Shown piece by piece: positions 14,955-23,475 of a stretch of 40,995 nucleotides of DNA (its first letter is position 1; each line of letters begins with the position of its first letter). The translations under genes were made by a program, and so were the position numbers. This DNA is from Candidatus Stahliibacteriota bacterium. GTDB lineage: Bacteria; Hydrothermota; UBA3073; JACQXS01. The notes beneath the pieces were generated by a model, which was not told the origin of the DNA, ran no database searches, and was given only the letters and a program-made list of their open reading frames with translations. The stretch spans positions 1 through 40,995 of the forward strand of contig JACQXS010000005.1 of NCBI GenBank assembly GCA_016208615.1. Reading direction: 5' to 3'.

Positions 14955-16913
14955 ATGATTTTTATTTTTATCATAAATATAGTTGCGGGAAAGGAGGTGC
15001 AACCTCATGAGGTGCAACCTCAAATTGAGTATAGGGGAGATACTCTTAATTACTTATGGAAAGATAAAATAATTCTGCTAACAGGAAATGCCGAGATTAA
15101 GACTCCTGATGTGTTAGCCAAATCTGATACCATAGAATATTATGCTAATAAAAATATAGTAACCGCAACAGGTAATCCGATATTATGGGTAGGTAGCCAA
15201 AAAATAGATGGCAAAAAGATGATATATGATTTGGTAAGCGAAGAAGGTATAGTTTCTGATGGCAGGACCCAAATTCAAAAGGGCTGGTTTGATGGTAGGA
15301 TTATAAGAAGAATAGATAAAAATGTGCTTAACATAGACTATGGTAAATTCACTACTTGCGACCACACAACACCGCATTATTATTTTTGGGGCAGAGAACT
15401 TAAGGTTTATACTAACAATACAGTCTTTATAAGGCCCCTACTTTTATTTGTGCAAGGGTTGCCGCTTTTTTATGCCCCATTTTGGTGGTTTCCAATCAAA
15501 AGTGGTAGGCAGTCTGGGTTATTACATCCTAAGGTTGGCAAATCAACTACTTGGGGTAGATATGTTGAGAATCTTGCGTACTATTGGGTGCTAAACAAAA
15601 GGTCAGATGCCACTTTTACGCTTAATTATTATGAACTTATGGGACCAAGAGTATCGGTTGAGGGAAGATGGATTTTCTCACAAGCAGTGATGGGTAATTT
15701 TAATACCTCATACATAATGGAGCCAAACAAAACAAAAAGATGGGCAATGGACATTGCTCATACACAAGGAGGTGCGACCTCAGGATTTGCTAATCGTCTG
15801 ATGCTGCGAGCAAGTGGTCATTTTATTAGTGATGTCCAATATAAAGTAGATTACGAAGAAGAAAGGTTGGTGCAATTAGATAAAATAATGGACTCTTACC
15901 TGTCATTGAGTAAGGCGTGGGATGTTGGGACGGCAAACTTTGTGATAAGTGAAAGACGAAATCTTGTAACCGATAGTATATCCAGGAGCTTGCCTGAAAT
16001 GAGCTATTGTCTAACTAATCGTCGGATTTTGGGAGTTAATTTCTCTTGCTCAGGTGGATTATCAAACGCAAGTTCTTTGGGCGGGGAATATAAGCAAACG
16101 GGACAAAATACATTCGCAATGTCAATGCCTTTTAAGTTATTACGCTACTTTTTTTTAACTCCCGCAACTAACTATACTTTTGCTTGGTCGCATCCGGATA
16201 CTTTAGAATACCCAAAATATTTATTAATACCACGCTCTTCTAATTACGGTGTCTCTTTATCTACCCGTATTTATGGGAAGTCTATTTTTAAGCCCGAGTT
16301 TAGGCATACTCTAACCCCCAGTATCTCTTACTCGCTTTCACATTCCTTAACTGACACTATACGCGGATGTGCATTTTCAGTAGGAAATAATTTTGAATTA
16401 GTAGTTGGGAAGAAGAAATTTTACTTGGCTACTTTGAATATTGCAAGTAGCTGGAACTTTGATAAGGATAGTCTTAATCCTATAAGCATATCTATGGAAT
16501 CAAGAGTTATCCCCTTATTGAATATACGAGCTACGGGAAGTTATGCCCCGTATGCAGATACATTTAGCTTTACCCAGCTTATAGTTGGCTCTTACTTTTC
16601 GCGTAAAGATATTTCATTAACTTTGAATTATAGTTGTACACCACGACAAGGCTGGCAATCTGACCAAAGCTTACGATTTGGAATTAACACAAAGCTGACT
16701 AAGAATTGGAAATTGAGTTTCTCCGGCACATATGATTTCCTCTCCGGCACACTAATAGATGAAAGGTTTTCCATCTATCGTGACCTGCATTGCTGGGATA
16801 TGGTGTTCAATTTTGACAGATACGGTGAAGCTTGGAGATATGATTTAGAAGTTAAATTAAAAGCTATACCGGAAGTAAAAGTCGGCAAAGGAGTATTTGG
16901 TATATTCCTATAA
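14955..16913 (+). CDS. LptD-like LPS-assembly outer membrane protein
   Basis: LptD places lipopolysaccharide in the outer leaflet of the outer membrane. The 652-aa protein has a short signal peptide (1 to about 12), an OstA/LptA-like beta-jellyroll (about 20-150: 'ILLTGNAEIKTPDVLAKSDTIEYYANKN', 'IVSDGRTQIQKGWFDG', 'FTTCDHTTPHYYFWGRELKV'), a connecting part with 'PLFYAPFWWFPIKSGRQSGLLHP' typical of LptD, and a long beta-barrel to the end. Right after the signal peptide, 'KEVQPHEVQPQ' is coded by two GAGGTGCAACCTC palindromes in tandem. The mRNA is probably leaderless. A fossil copy of its 3' end lies at 18389-18447. Confidence 0.88.
   Translation: MIFIFIINIVAGKEVQPHEVQPQIEYRGDTLNYLWKDKIILLTGNAEIKTPDVLAKSDTIEYYANKNIVTATGNPILWVGSQKIDGKKMIYDLVSEEGIVSDGRTQIQKGWFDGRIIRRIDKNVLNIDYGKFTTCDHTTPHYYFWGRELKVYTNNTVFIRPLLLFVQGLPLFYAPFWWFPIKSGRQSGLLHPKVGKSTTWGRYVENLAYYWVLNKRSDATFTLNYYELMGPRVSVEGRWIFSQAVMGNFNTSYIMEPNKTKRWAMDIAHTQGGATSGFANRLMLRASGHFISDVQYKVDYEEERLVQLDKIMDSYLSLSKAWDVGTANFVISERRNLVTDSISRSLPEMSYCLTNRRILGVNFSCSGGLSNASSLGGEYKQTGQNTFAMSMPFKLLRYFFLTPATNYTFAWSHPDTLEYPKYLLIPRSSNYGVSLSTRIYGKSIFKPEFRHTLTPSISYSLSHSLTDTIRGCAFSVGNNFELVVGKKKFYLATLNIASSWNFDKDSLNPISISMESRVIPLLNIRATGSYAPYADTFSFTQLIVGSYFSRKDISLTLNYSCTPRQGWQSDQSLRFGINTKLTKNWKLSFSGTYDFLSGTLIDERFSIYRDLHCWDMVFNFDRYGEAWRYDLEVKLKAIPEVKVGKGVFGIFL
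14994..15021 (+). repeat. Tandem GAGGTGCAACCTC palindromes in lptD-like gene
   Basis: Two identical 13-bp dyads (14994-15006 and 15009-15021), spaced 15 bp apart, so the frame is kept. They code for EVQPHEVQP at the mature N-terminus, just after the expected signal cleavage region. Confidence 0.85.
15769..15781 (+). repeat. GAGGTGCGACCTC palindrome in lptD-like gene
   Basis: A third dyad of the same type within the same gene, coding for part of 'QGGATSG', probably a loop of the barrel. Confidence 0.6.
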
Positions 16914-16916
16914 CAA
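16848..16916 (+). repeat. 3' end of lptD-like gene, parent of a downstream fossil copy
   Basis: This stretch (start GAAGTTAAATTAAAAGC, end TATAACAA) is repeated at 18389-18447 with a few substitutions and a 10-nt deletion. The pair flanks the Ycf48-like gene as direct repeats. Confidence 0.85.
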
Positions 16917-16939
16917 ATGCTTGTTTGTAAAATTAGGAC

Positions 16940-16968
16940 TTGACTTTTTGAATAAAATAGAGTATAAA
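16940..16968 (+). promoter_or_regulatory. Promoter of Ycf48-like gene, leaderless type
   Basis: TTGACT (16940-16945), 17 bp, TATAAA (16963-16968), then 7 nt (GTAAGAG) to the ATG at 16976. Confidence 0.7.
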
Positions 16969-16975
16969 GTAAGAG

Positions 16976-18359
16976 ATGAAAAAATTGGTAAATATAGCCC
17001 TTTTATTGGTGCCATTGAATTTATTGGGTGACTGGATATTGCAGCAGAGCGGGGTTAATAACACACTTGGCGATGTGTATTTTGTAGATAAGCTCCACGG
17101 ATGGATAGCTGCTGGTAGTGATGATAGTGGTAGGGGACTAATACTTTGCACAACAGACGGAGGTAAGAATTGGGAGAAGGTATATACAGATTCAGGCTGG
17201 GTCGGATGTATTGGATTTTTTGACTCACTTGAAGGCTGGGCTGGTGGTGGAGGACCAACCCATTATTGATTCTTCATCTCAGTCTCAACGGACTCCTGCT
17301 GTTTTATTTCATACTACGGATGGCGGGCATACATGGAACGAGGACAAGAGTATGAATTCTCATAAATTTAGCCCCTCTTCATCTCTTATTTCTCATTATG
17401 ATGACTACTATGAATCCGTAAATCGTATTCATATAGTTAATTCTATATATGGTTTTTATATGCTAAATGGGGAGTATATAGACTTTTATCATGGCATGAC
17501 TATTGAATGGATAATAGTAAATTCATTAGATGGAGTTCATTACTGGAAGGAAGATTGTTTTGTGTGCGGTAACCTTTGGGGAATAGATTTGTATTTCACT
17601 GATTCTCTGCATGGCTGGATTTTAAAAAGAGATGGAGAGTCCAATCCTTACCCGCAAGTACTTTATACCGAGAAAGGAATAGAAAGTTTAGCTGTAATTT
17701 CTGTTGTTGATTCCCCCCTCTATGTTGATGTAAGTAGAATGGATTTTATAGATAGCTTACAGGGTTGGATAATTTCTAGTAAAAAAGTTTATCATACAGT
17801 AGATGGCGGATATAACTGGGTAGCAGAATCAATTGTAGTAGTAGGAAATCTTGGTGAGATTGATTTTCTTGATTCTTTAAATGGCTGGGTATCTGGTAAT
17901 ATTGGTACTAGAGGAATTATTTTAAGGACAAGAGATGGTGGTAATAATTGGACACAGGAACTTACACCTATAACTTATTATGTGATAAGGTCTTTATATT
18001 TTGTAGACACATTAAACGGTTGGGCAGTAGGTGATAATGGCAAAATTCTACATTATACCACTGTGGGAGTGGAAGAAGATAGATTCTTCGCTGACGCTCA
18101 GAATGACAGATTAGAAGTAGAGCCAAATCTATGTAGTTCGGTAGTTAAGATTAACTATTCAGTAGATAGAGAAAAAGATATTTCATTAACTATTTATGAT
18201 GTTACGGGTAGGTTAATAGAAGTATTAGTTGATGGCAAAATAGACCAAGGGTCATATCAAATAGACTGGACTACTACTGGGTTACCACGCGGAATCTATT
18301 TTGCCAAGTTAGTAACCCCAACTCGCAAGATTACAAAGAAGCTTATTCTTACTCCTTAA
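16976..18359 (+). pseudogene. Ycf48-like/BNR beta-propeller with sorting-type domain, frame broken
   Basis: Two ORFs (16976-17269 and 17211-18359) are halves of one gene. The first begins with a signal peptide (MKKLVNIALLLVPLNLLG) and a propeller blade 'DVYFVDKLHGWIAAG...GKNWEKV'. The second continues with 'LFHTTDGGHTWNE', 'DFLDSLNGWVSG' and 'LYFVDTLNGWAVGDNGKILHYT' and ends in a sorting-type domain ('ISLTIYDVTGRLIE...GIYFAKL...KKLILTP'). Dropping one base in the G-rich GGTGGTGGAGGACC near 17247-17260 restores a single frame, about 460 aa. This is a real frameshift or a sequence error. The Ycf48-type blades 'GW..G..G.I..T.DGG..W' support a six- to seven-bladed exported propeller; the substrate is unknown. 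Confidence 0.8.
18081..18110 (+). repeat. Palindromic element in Ycf48-like gene
   Basis: ATTCTTCGCTGACGCTCAGAAT forms a dyad (ATTCT/AGAAT with GCTGACGC between). It codes for 'RFFADAQNDR' in the linker before the sorting-type domain. From general experience I recognise this TTCG..GCTCAGAATGAC pattern as a widespread small repeat; a search would be needed to confirm it. Confidence 0.5.
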
Positions 18360-18388
18360 AAATAATACCAACCAAGGTTATACTTTTG

Positions 18389-18447
18389 GAAGTAAAATTA
18401 AAAGCCATACCCGAGGTAAAAGTCTATTTGGTATATTCTTATAACAA
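18389..18447 (+). repeat. Fossil duplicate of the lptD-like gene's 3' end
   Basis: GAAGTAAAATTAAAAGCC...TATTTGGTATATTC-TATAACAA matches 16848-16916, with about five substitutions and loss of 10 nt (GGCAAAGGAG), which breaks the frame. It lies just after the Ycf48-like gene and has no ORF of its own. Confidence 0.85.
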
Positions 18448-18475
18448 TTACTTCAAGTTACACACAACAAAACTC

Positions 18476-18916
<441 letters not shown>

Positions 18917-18977
18917 TTACTCAAATCGGTTAGTAATGTGAGGGGTTTGCAAGGGAAATAGAAATTAAATACAAGAT

Positions 18978-20156
18978 ATGAATAAAGTAGAAATAATACG
19001 CCAGAATACGGTTGAAATTATACCCGAAGATGAGTTAATAAATAAACTCAATAGTGGTAAGCAGTTAAGAGTGAAGTGGGGTATAGACCCGACTGCTCCT
19101 GATGTCCATCTTGGTAATGCAGTTTGCCTTAGAAAGCTCAGGGAGTTCCAAGAATTAGGACATAAAGTCATTCTTATAGTAGGTGATTTTACCGCTAAAA
19201 TAGGTGACCCGTCCGGTAAATCAATTAAAAGACCTCAAATATCTGATGCTGATATTGACAAGAATATGACAAATTACATTCCCCAAATACTTAAAATCCT
19301 AATCCCAGACTTAACTGAGTTTAGATATAACTCGGAGTGGTTGGGCAAACTAACATCTGAACAAATAATCAAACTTGCTGCCCGCTTTACAGTAGCACAG
19401 GTATTGGAGCGAGAAGATATATCTAATAGATATAAGAAAGGTGAGCCAGTTGCCTTGCATGAGTTGCTTTATGCTCTTTTTCAGGGCTATGATTCAGTAG
19501 CTGTGCATGCGGATATTGAAATTGGAGCCACGGAACAAAAGTTTAATATCCTATTTGGCAGAGAAGTGCAAAGAGAATTTGGTCATCCATTACAAGTTGT
19601 GATTACATTACCAATACTTGAAGGATTAGATGGGGTTAGGAAGATGAGTAAAAGCTATAATAATTACATAGGTATAACTGAATCGCCACGCGAGATGTTT
19701 GGCAAACTTATGTCTATACCAGATAGCTCTATTATCAATTATATACGGCTGACTACTAATATTAACGAGAATGAAATAAGTGATATAGAGAGCCAATTGA
19801 AAGAAGGAAAAGTAAATCCGAGAGATATAAAAATAAAACTGGCACGCGAAGTAATAGCCATATACCATTCTAATGAAGAGGCAATAGAAGCAGAGGAAGA
19901 GTTTATACAAGTTTTTAGTAAGAGGGAAGTACCAACTGATATTCCTGTGTATGTTTCTCACGAAAAAAAGGTCTGGATAGTCAAACTACTTGTAGATGCA
20001 GGAATTGTGGCAACAAGAAGTGAAGTTAGAAGACTAATTGAACAAGGTGGAATAGAGATAGATGGTCAGGTAGTGAAGGATGTAAATTTTGAGCTTGAAA
20101 ATGATGCGATTATTAAGATAGGGAAACATAAGTTTTTGAAATTTAATATGAAGTAG
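18978..20156 (+). CDS. tyrS: Tyrosyl-tRNA synthetase
   Basis: This class I synthetase charges tRNA-Tyr. At 392 aa, the Rossmann core has the HIGH-type signature HLGN (44-47) in 'GIDPTAPDVHLGNAV', the tyrosine pocket region 'LLYALFQGYDSVAVHADIEIGATEQ', and the KMSKS loop (222-226). The C-terminus is an S4 RNA-binding domain ('ATRSEVRRLIEQGGIEIDGQVV'). Length and layout fit the TyrZ-like bacterial form. No good ribosome site is seen before the ATG. Confidence 0.95.
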   Translation: MNKVEIIRQNTVEIIPEDELINKLNSGKQLRVKWGIDPTAPDVHLGNAVCLRKLREFQELGHKVILIVGDFTAKIGDPSGKSIKRPQISDADIDKNMTNYIPQILKILIPDLTEFRYNSEWLGKLTSEQIIKLAARFTVAQVLEREDISNRYKKGEPVALHELLYALFQGYDSVAVHADIEIGATEQKFNILFGREVQREFGHPLQVVITLPILEGLDGVRKMSKSYNNYIGITESPREMFGKLMSIPDSSIINYIRLTTNINENEISDIESQLKEGKVNPRDIKIKLAREVIAIYHSNEEAIEAEEEFIQVFSKREVPTDIPVYVSHEKKVWIVKLLVDAGIVATRSEVRRLIEQGGIEIDGQVVKDVNFELENDAIIKIGKHKFLKFNMK

Positions 20157-21326
20157 TAAAAATGGGAGGGTCGAGATGAAAGGATTTAAAAGTATAATTA
20201 TAGGTATAGTGGCTATAAGTGTTCCGTTAAATGGGGCTTGGAGGATTAATACTATAGCTGGTGGTGGAGGTGATGGAATAGATGTAGGGCAGGGCAGAAA
20301 TGATGGTGCAAATCGGGTCTATGTAGTAAGTGGTAATAGTATTCGTGAATATTCATATACAGGTGGGAATTGGGGCTTTGCTGCACTTCCCTCTGGTGGT
20401 GCAGACTTTGGTTGTGGTGATGTAGTAGTTGGGAAAGGTAGGAATGATGGGATTTATCGTGTTTATGCAGGTGGAGCTTACGGTGGTATTGTTGAATTTA
20501 CATATACGGGAGGTAGTTGGAATCCAAGTGTTGTAAGTAGTAGGGGGTATATAGAATCGCTTCTTATTGGAGATGGTAGGAATGATGGACAAATGCAAGT
20601 CTATGTTCAGGTGTATGCAAATGGTGGAGTTCATGAATGCAGATGGACAGGTACGGGATGGAGCGAGTTGACCATAATGGGGTCTGATGCTACTCGTTAT
20701 CCTGCTATTGGACCCGGTAGGAATGATGGGATTAATAGATTGTATATTCCACAGAGCTTCTCTACATTGTTAGAATATACTTGGAATGGTAGTTCATATA
20801 CAGGGGGTACAATACCTATTTCGTTTGGAGAAATAGGAATGGTGTGCGTAGGCCGCGGAAGAGGGGATGGAACAAACAGAGTATATGTAACACAGGTGGG
20901 CAACTTTAAGGAACTTACCTATACTGGTAGTTGGGCATCATCTAATGGTGGAAATGGTAGTGTCTTTAGTATTTGTGTCGGTAAGCTACAGGCAGATGGA
21001 AAAGATAGAGTCTACTCTCGTAACACAAGCGATAATGTTTATGAATGTGCTTGGTCCGGAAGTAGCTGGAATACAGATAACATAGATGCTATTACTCGCG
21101 CTTCTATTGCTATTGGTGAAGGTAGAAATGATGACACAATGCGTATGTATGTGGCTGCAGGTACAAACTCTTCAGACCCATTATATGAAATTACTAATAC
21201 CAATCCGTATGTTATTGATACTACTGGGGTAGAAGAAGATAGAGGACAGAAGGCAAAAATTAGAAATTTATCCTACCCCATTTACTAAAAGCGCGACTAT
21301 AGACATAAGACTTGAGACTAAAGTAG

Positions 21327-21367
21327 AGCAATGCTTTAGCCTTGCAAACCTAAAGGTTTGCCCTACA
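21327..21367 (+). repeat. Palindromic element in sorting-type domain of propeller 1
   Basis: GCAAACCT-AA-AGGTTTGC (21344-21361) followed by CCCTACA. It codes for 'CFSLANLKVCP', extra residues placed between 'IDIRLE' and 'SLTIYDLAGR' that two of the three related domains in the window lack. Confidence 0.8.
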
Positions 21368-21421
21368 ATCTCTCTGACAATTTATGATTTAGCGGGCAGA
21401 ATAGTCAAGTCTTGGGATTTG

Positions 21422-21454
21422 TCCCGCTTCCTGCGGGATCCCGATGTGGCGGGA
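21422..21454 (+). repeat. Second palindromic element in sorting-type domain of propeller 1
   Basis: TCCCGC (21422-21427) pairs with GCGGGA (21449-21454), with the inner palindrome CGGGATCCCG (21434-21443). It codes for extra residues between 'SWDL' and 'FHKVVWD'. The paralogue has an unrelated palindrome at the same point (26903-26942). Confidence 0.8.
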
Positions 21455-21601
21455 GGATTTGGGAATTATGATTTCCACAAAGTGGTGTGGGATGCATCAG
21501 ATGCAAATGGAAATAAAGTACCACAAGGGATTTATTTTGCAAGTGTAAGAAACGGGAAGCTAAATATCTACAAGAAGTTAATTTATATGGGGAGATAAAT
21601 T

Positions 21602-22093
21602 ATGGACAAGGATGAGTTGTATAACAAGGGACTTGAACTTCTAAAAGTTGGTAATTGTGATGATGAGGCATTAGATGCTTTTAATAAAGCAATAGAGTTA
21701 GACCCCAATGATAGTAAAATATGGTGCAGAAAAGGAGTATCGCTTGATAGACTGGGACGCTGGGAAGAGGCGCTTGCCTCACACGAAAAAGCTATAGAAT
21801 TAAATCCAAGTTATGCAAATGCATGGTATAATAAAGCGGCTATACTTGAGCAATTGGGTAGATATTCTCTCGCTCTTGAAACTTACAAAAAGGCATTAGA
21901 ATTGCAACCTGATGATGCTGATGCGTGGTATAATTGTGTCTTAATCTATGCTATGAATAATGATAAAGAGAATATACTTATTTGCCTGTCAAAAGCTATA
22001 GAGTTTGATAAAGCATATAAAGAAAAAGCTAAAAAAGAGGAAAAGTTTAAATTCCTAATAGAGGATAAAAGATTTCAAGCCATTATAGAATAG
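21602..22093 (+). CDS. TPR-repeat protein
   Basis: This 163-residue soluble protein is built of tetratricopeptide repeats, for example 'ALDAFNKAIELDPNDSKIWCRKGVSLDRLGRWEEALASHEKAIELNPSYANAWYNKAAILEQLGRYSLALETYKKALELQPDDADAWYN', about three and a half units. TPRs bind partner proteins; there is no catalytic domain or signal peptide. It starts 3 nt after the propeller stop codon, so it is probably co-transcribed with it. Confidence 0.9.
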   Translation: MDKDELYNKGLELLKVGNCDDEALDAFNKAIELDPNDSKIWCRKGVSLDRLGRWEEALASHEKAIELNPSYANAWYNKAAILEQLGRYSLALETYKKALELQPDDADAWYNCVLIYAMNNDKENILICLSKAIEFDKAYKEKAKKEEKFKFLIEDKRFQAIIE

Positions 22094-22164
22094 GAATAAT
22101 GGATTATAATCAAATGAAATGAGATACTGCTCAAATATATAAAGTTTTGACTATCCTTCTTGTT

Positions 22165-22219
22165 GTGCGGGTCAGGGGACTCCCGCCAAGACGGGATCCC
22201 GAAGAAAGCGGGACCGCAC
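22165..22219 (+). repeat. Intergenic palindromic element
   Basis: GTGCGG (22165) pairs with CCGCAC (22219). Inside are GGGTCAGGGGAC, the palindrome CGGGATCCCG, and GCGGGACC; ACCTACCCGTC follows. The GGGTCAGGGGAC...ACCTACCC parts match the coding copy at 6322-6366. It lies in the 249-bp gap (22094-22342) between the TPR and CorA-like genes. As a GC-rich hairpin it could also end transcription, but no U-tract follows. Confidence 0.8.
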
Positions 22220-22272
22220 CTACCCGTCTAAATTCTAATGAATTTGTCGTGAGTTGTGAAGTTTATTTTTTA

Positions 22273-22301
22273 TTGACAATCTAAATAGGATAATATAATT
22301 T
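22273..22301 (+). promoter_or_regulatory. Promoter of CorA-like gene
   Basis: TTGACA (22273-22278), 17 bp, TAATTT (22296-22301). A TATAAT overlaps but gives a 15-bp spacer. A 41-nt leader with GTGAGGTG follows. Confidence 0.6.
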
Positions 22302-22342
22302 AGGGACATTAGGAATTAAGAAATCTGTGAGGTGCTTTCCTT

Positions 22343-23257
22343 ATGTTAAAAAGGTATCAAATATCGGGCAGCAAGATTGTAGAAAGTATAGACGAAAAGA
22401 GTCCCATATTAGTTTTTATTGCTCCCAATGAAAGCGAACAAAGGCATCTTATAGATGATTACAAGATAGATGAGCATACTCTTCATTCTGCTATTGACCC
22501 TGATGAGCTTGCGTGGTTAGAGTTTGAGCCCAACCATTTGGCACTTATTTTTAAGAGACCTCAAAATTACTCCGGAAAAGACCAATTATTGTTCAAATCC
22601 TCTACTACGGGGCTCTTTTTATTTGCTGACCGCCTTATTATCGTGCTGCTTGATGACATACCTCTTTTTGAGAATAAAATATTTGCCAAAATTCACTCCC
22701 TAACTGACATAACTCTAAAACTTATCTATTCTTCTATTTTTCATTTCTTAAAGCACTTAAAGGTCGTTAATATGATATCTGATGAATTAGAGCAGAAAAT
22801 CAATAAATCAATGGAAAACAGGTATCTGATAAGCTTGTTTACACTTCAGAAAAGCTTAGTCTATTATTTAGATGCCATCAATTCCAATAGCGTACTCGTA
22901 GAGAAGCTAAAAATTAACACCAAAAGAATTGAATTTAGTCAGGAGCAGTTAGAACTATTAGAAGATATTACTGTTGAGAACAATCAGTGTTACAAGCAAG
23001 CAGAAATCTATTCCAATGTGCTTGCCAGTCTAATGGATGCTCGTGCTTCTATAGTTAGCAATAACCTTAATATACTTATCAAAGTCCTGAATATAATTAC
23101 TATCTCTATAATGGTGCCTACTCTTATAGTTTCTATTTTCTCTATGAATGTCAGATTACCTATTGAGGATGTCCCTCATGCTTTTTGGATAATTTTGGGA
23201 TTGTCCGCCATCTCAATGCTTAGTGTTTTATTTATCTGGAAGCGTAAAAAATTGTGA
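22343..23257 (+). CDS. CorA-type divalent metal ion transporter
   Basis: This member of the CorA/Mrs2/ZntB superfamily (304 aa) has a long alpha-beta N-terminal cytoplasmic domain and a coiled stalk (about 130-240), followed by two C-terminal membrane segments ('NIITISIMVPTLIVSIFSMNV' and 'AFWIILGLSAISMLSVLFIW'). The signature Gly-Met-Asn at the end of the first segment reads Ser-Met-Asn here. Changes at this Gly occur in family members, but the selectivity loop (usually 'MPE.') reads 'LPIEDVPHAF', so the ion cannot be named. It is a single gene with its own promoter. Confidence 0.88.
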   Translation: MLKRYQISGSKIVESIDEKSPILVFIAPNESEQRHLIDDYKIDEHTLHSAIDPDELAWLEFEPNHLALIFKRPQNYSGKDQLLFKSSTTGLFLFADRLIIVLLDDIPLFENKIFAKIHSLTDITLKLIYSSIFHFLKHLKVVNMISDELEQKINKSMENRYLISLFTLQKSLVYYLDAINSNSVLVEKLKINTKRIEFSQEQLELLEDITVENNQCYKQAEIYSNVLASLMDARASIVSNNLNILIKVLNIITISIMVPTLIVSIFSMNVRLPIEDVPHAFWIILGLSAISMLSVLFIWKRKKL

Positions 23258-23345
23258 GCCAATAAGTTTGCAGAGATGCGACAGCAAAAGACTATAGACA
23301 TTAGACAAGAGAATATCGGAAATAGAGATGTCTTGGATGGGAAGC

Positions 23346-23450
23346 GATATATATCGGACGGGGATGGATATATATCGGACGGGAATGGATATATATCGGA
23401 CGGGGATGGATATATATCGGACGGGGACGGATATATATCGGATGGGAATA
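23346..23450 (+). repeat. 21-bp minisatellite, five units, upstream of TonB receptor
   Basis: Five tandem copies of GATATATATCGGACGGGGATG (two to three variable bases each) start at 23346, 23367, 23388, 23409 and 23430. Each holds the perfect palindrome GATATATATC. The array ends 25 bp before the receptor ATG. The ORF-track entry 23276-23461 simply translates this array (YISDGDG repeats). Confidence 0.95.
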
Positions 23451-23475
23451 GAGTTATTTAATAAGAAGGTGTTAG

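Larger units (their letters stand above)
20176..21598 (+). pseudogene. Exported 'GRNDG' beta-propeller with sorting-type domain, frame broken
   Basis: The ORF track stops at 21288, but the next frame (from about 21255) continues '..KLEIYPTPFTKSATIDIRL...ISLTIYDLAGRIVKSWDL...VPQGIYFASV...YKKLIYMGR', a typical sorting-type C-terminus, to a stop at 21598. One base near 21240-21270 breaks the frame. The N-terminus is a signal peptide (1 to about 20), then six or so repeats of 'GRNDGxNRVYV...E.TYTG.SW', a propeller shared with the paralogue at 25658-27076. Two palindromic elements lie inside the C-terminal domain. It is either a pseudogene or a sequence error. Function unknown; secretion or cell-surface location likely. 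Confidence 0.8.

Noticed and set aside
23346-23450. Tandem repeats as a CRISPR array
   Set aside because: The units are directly joined without unique spacers, and no cas genes are present.
23276-23461. ORF of 61 aa with YISDGDG repeats
   Set aside because: It is a translation of the 21-bp minisatellite, with no ribosome site and no other protein-like features.
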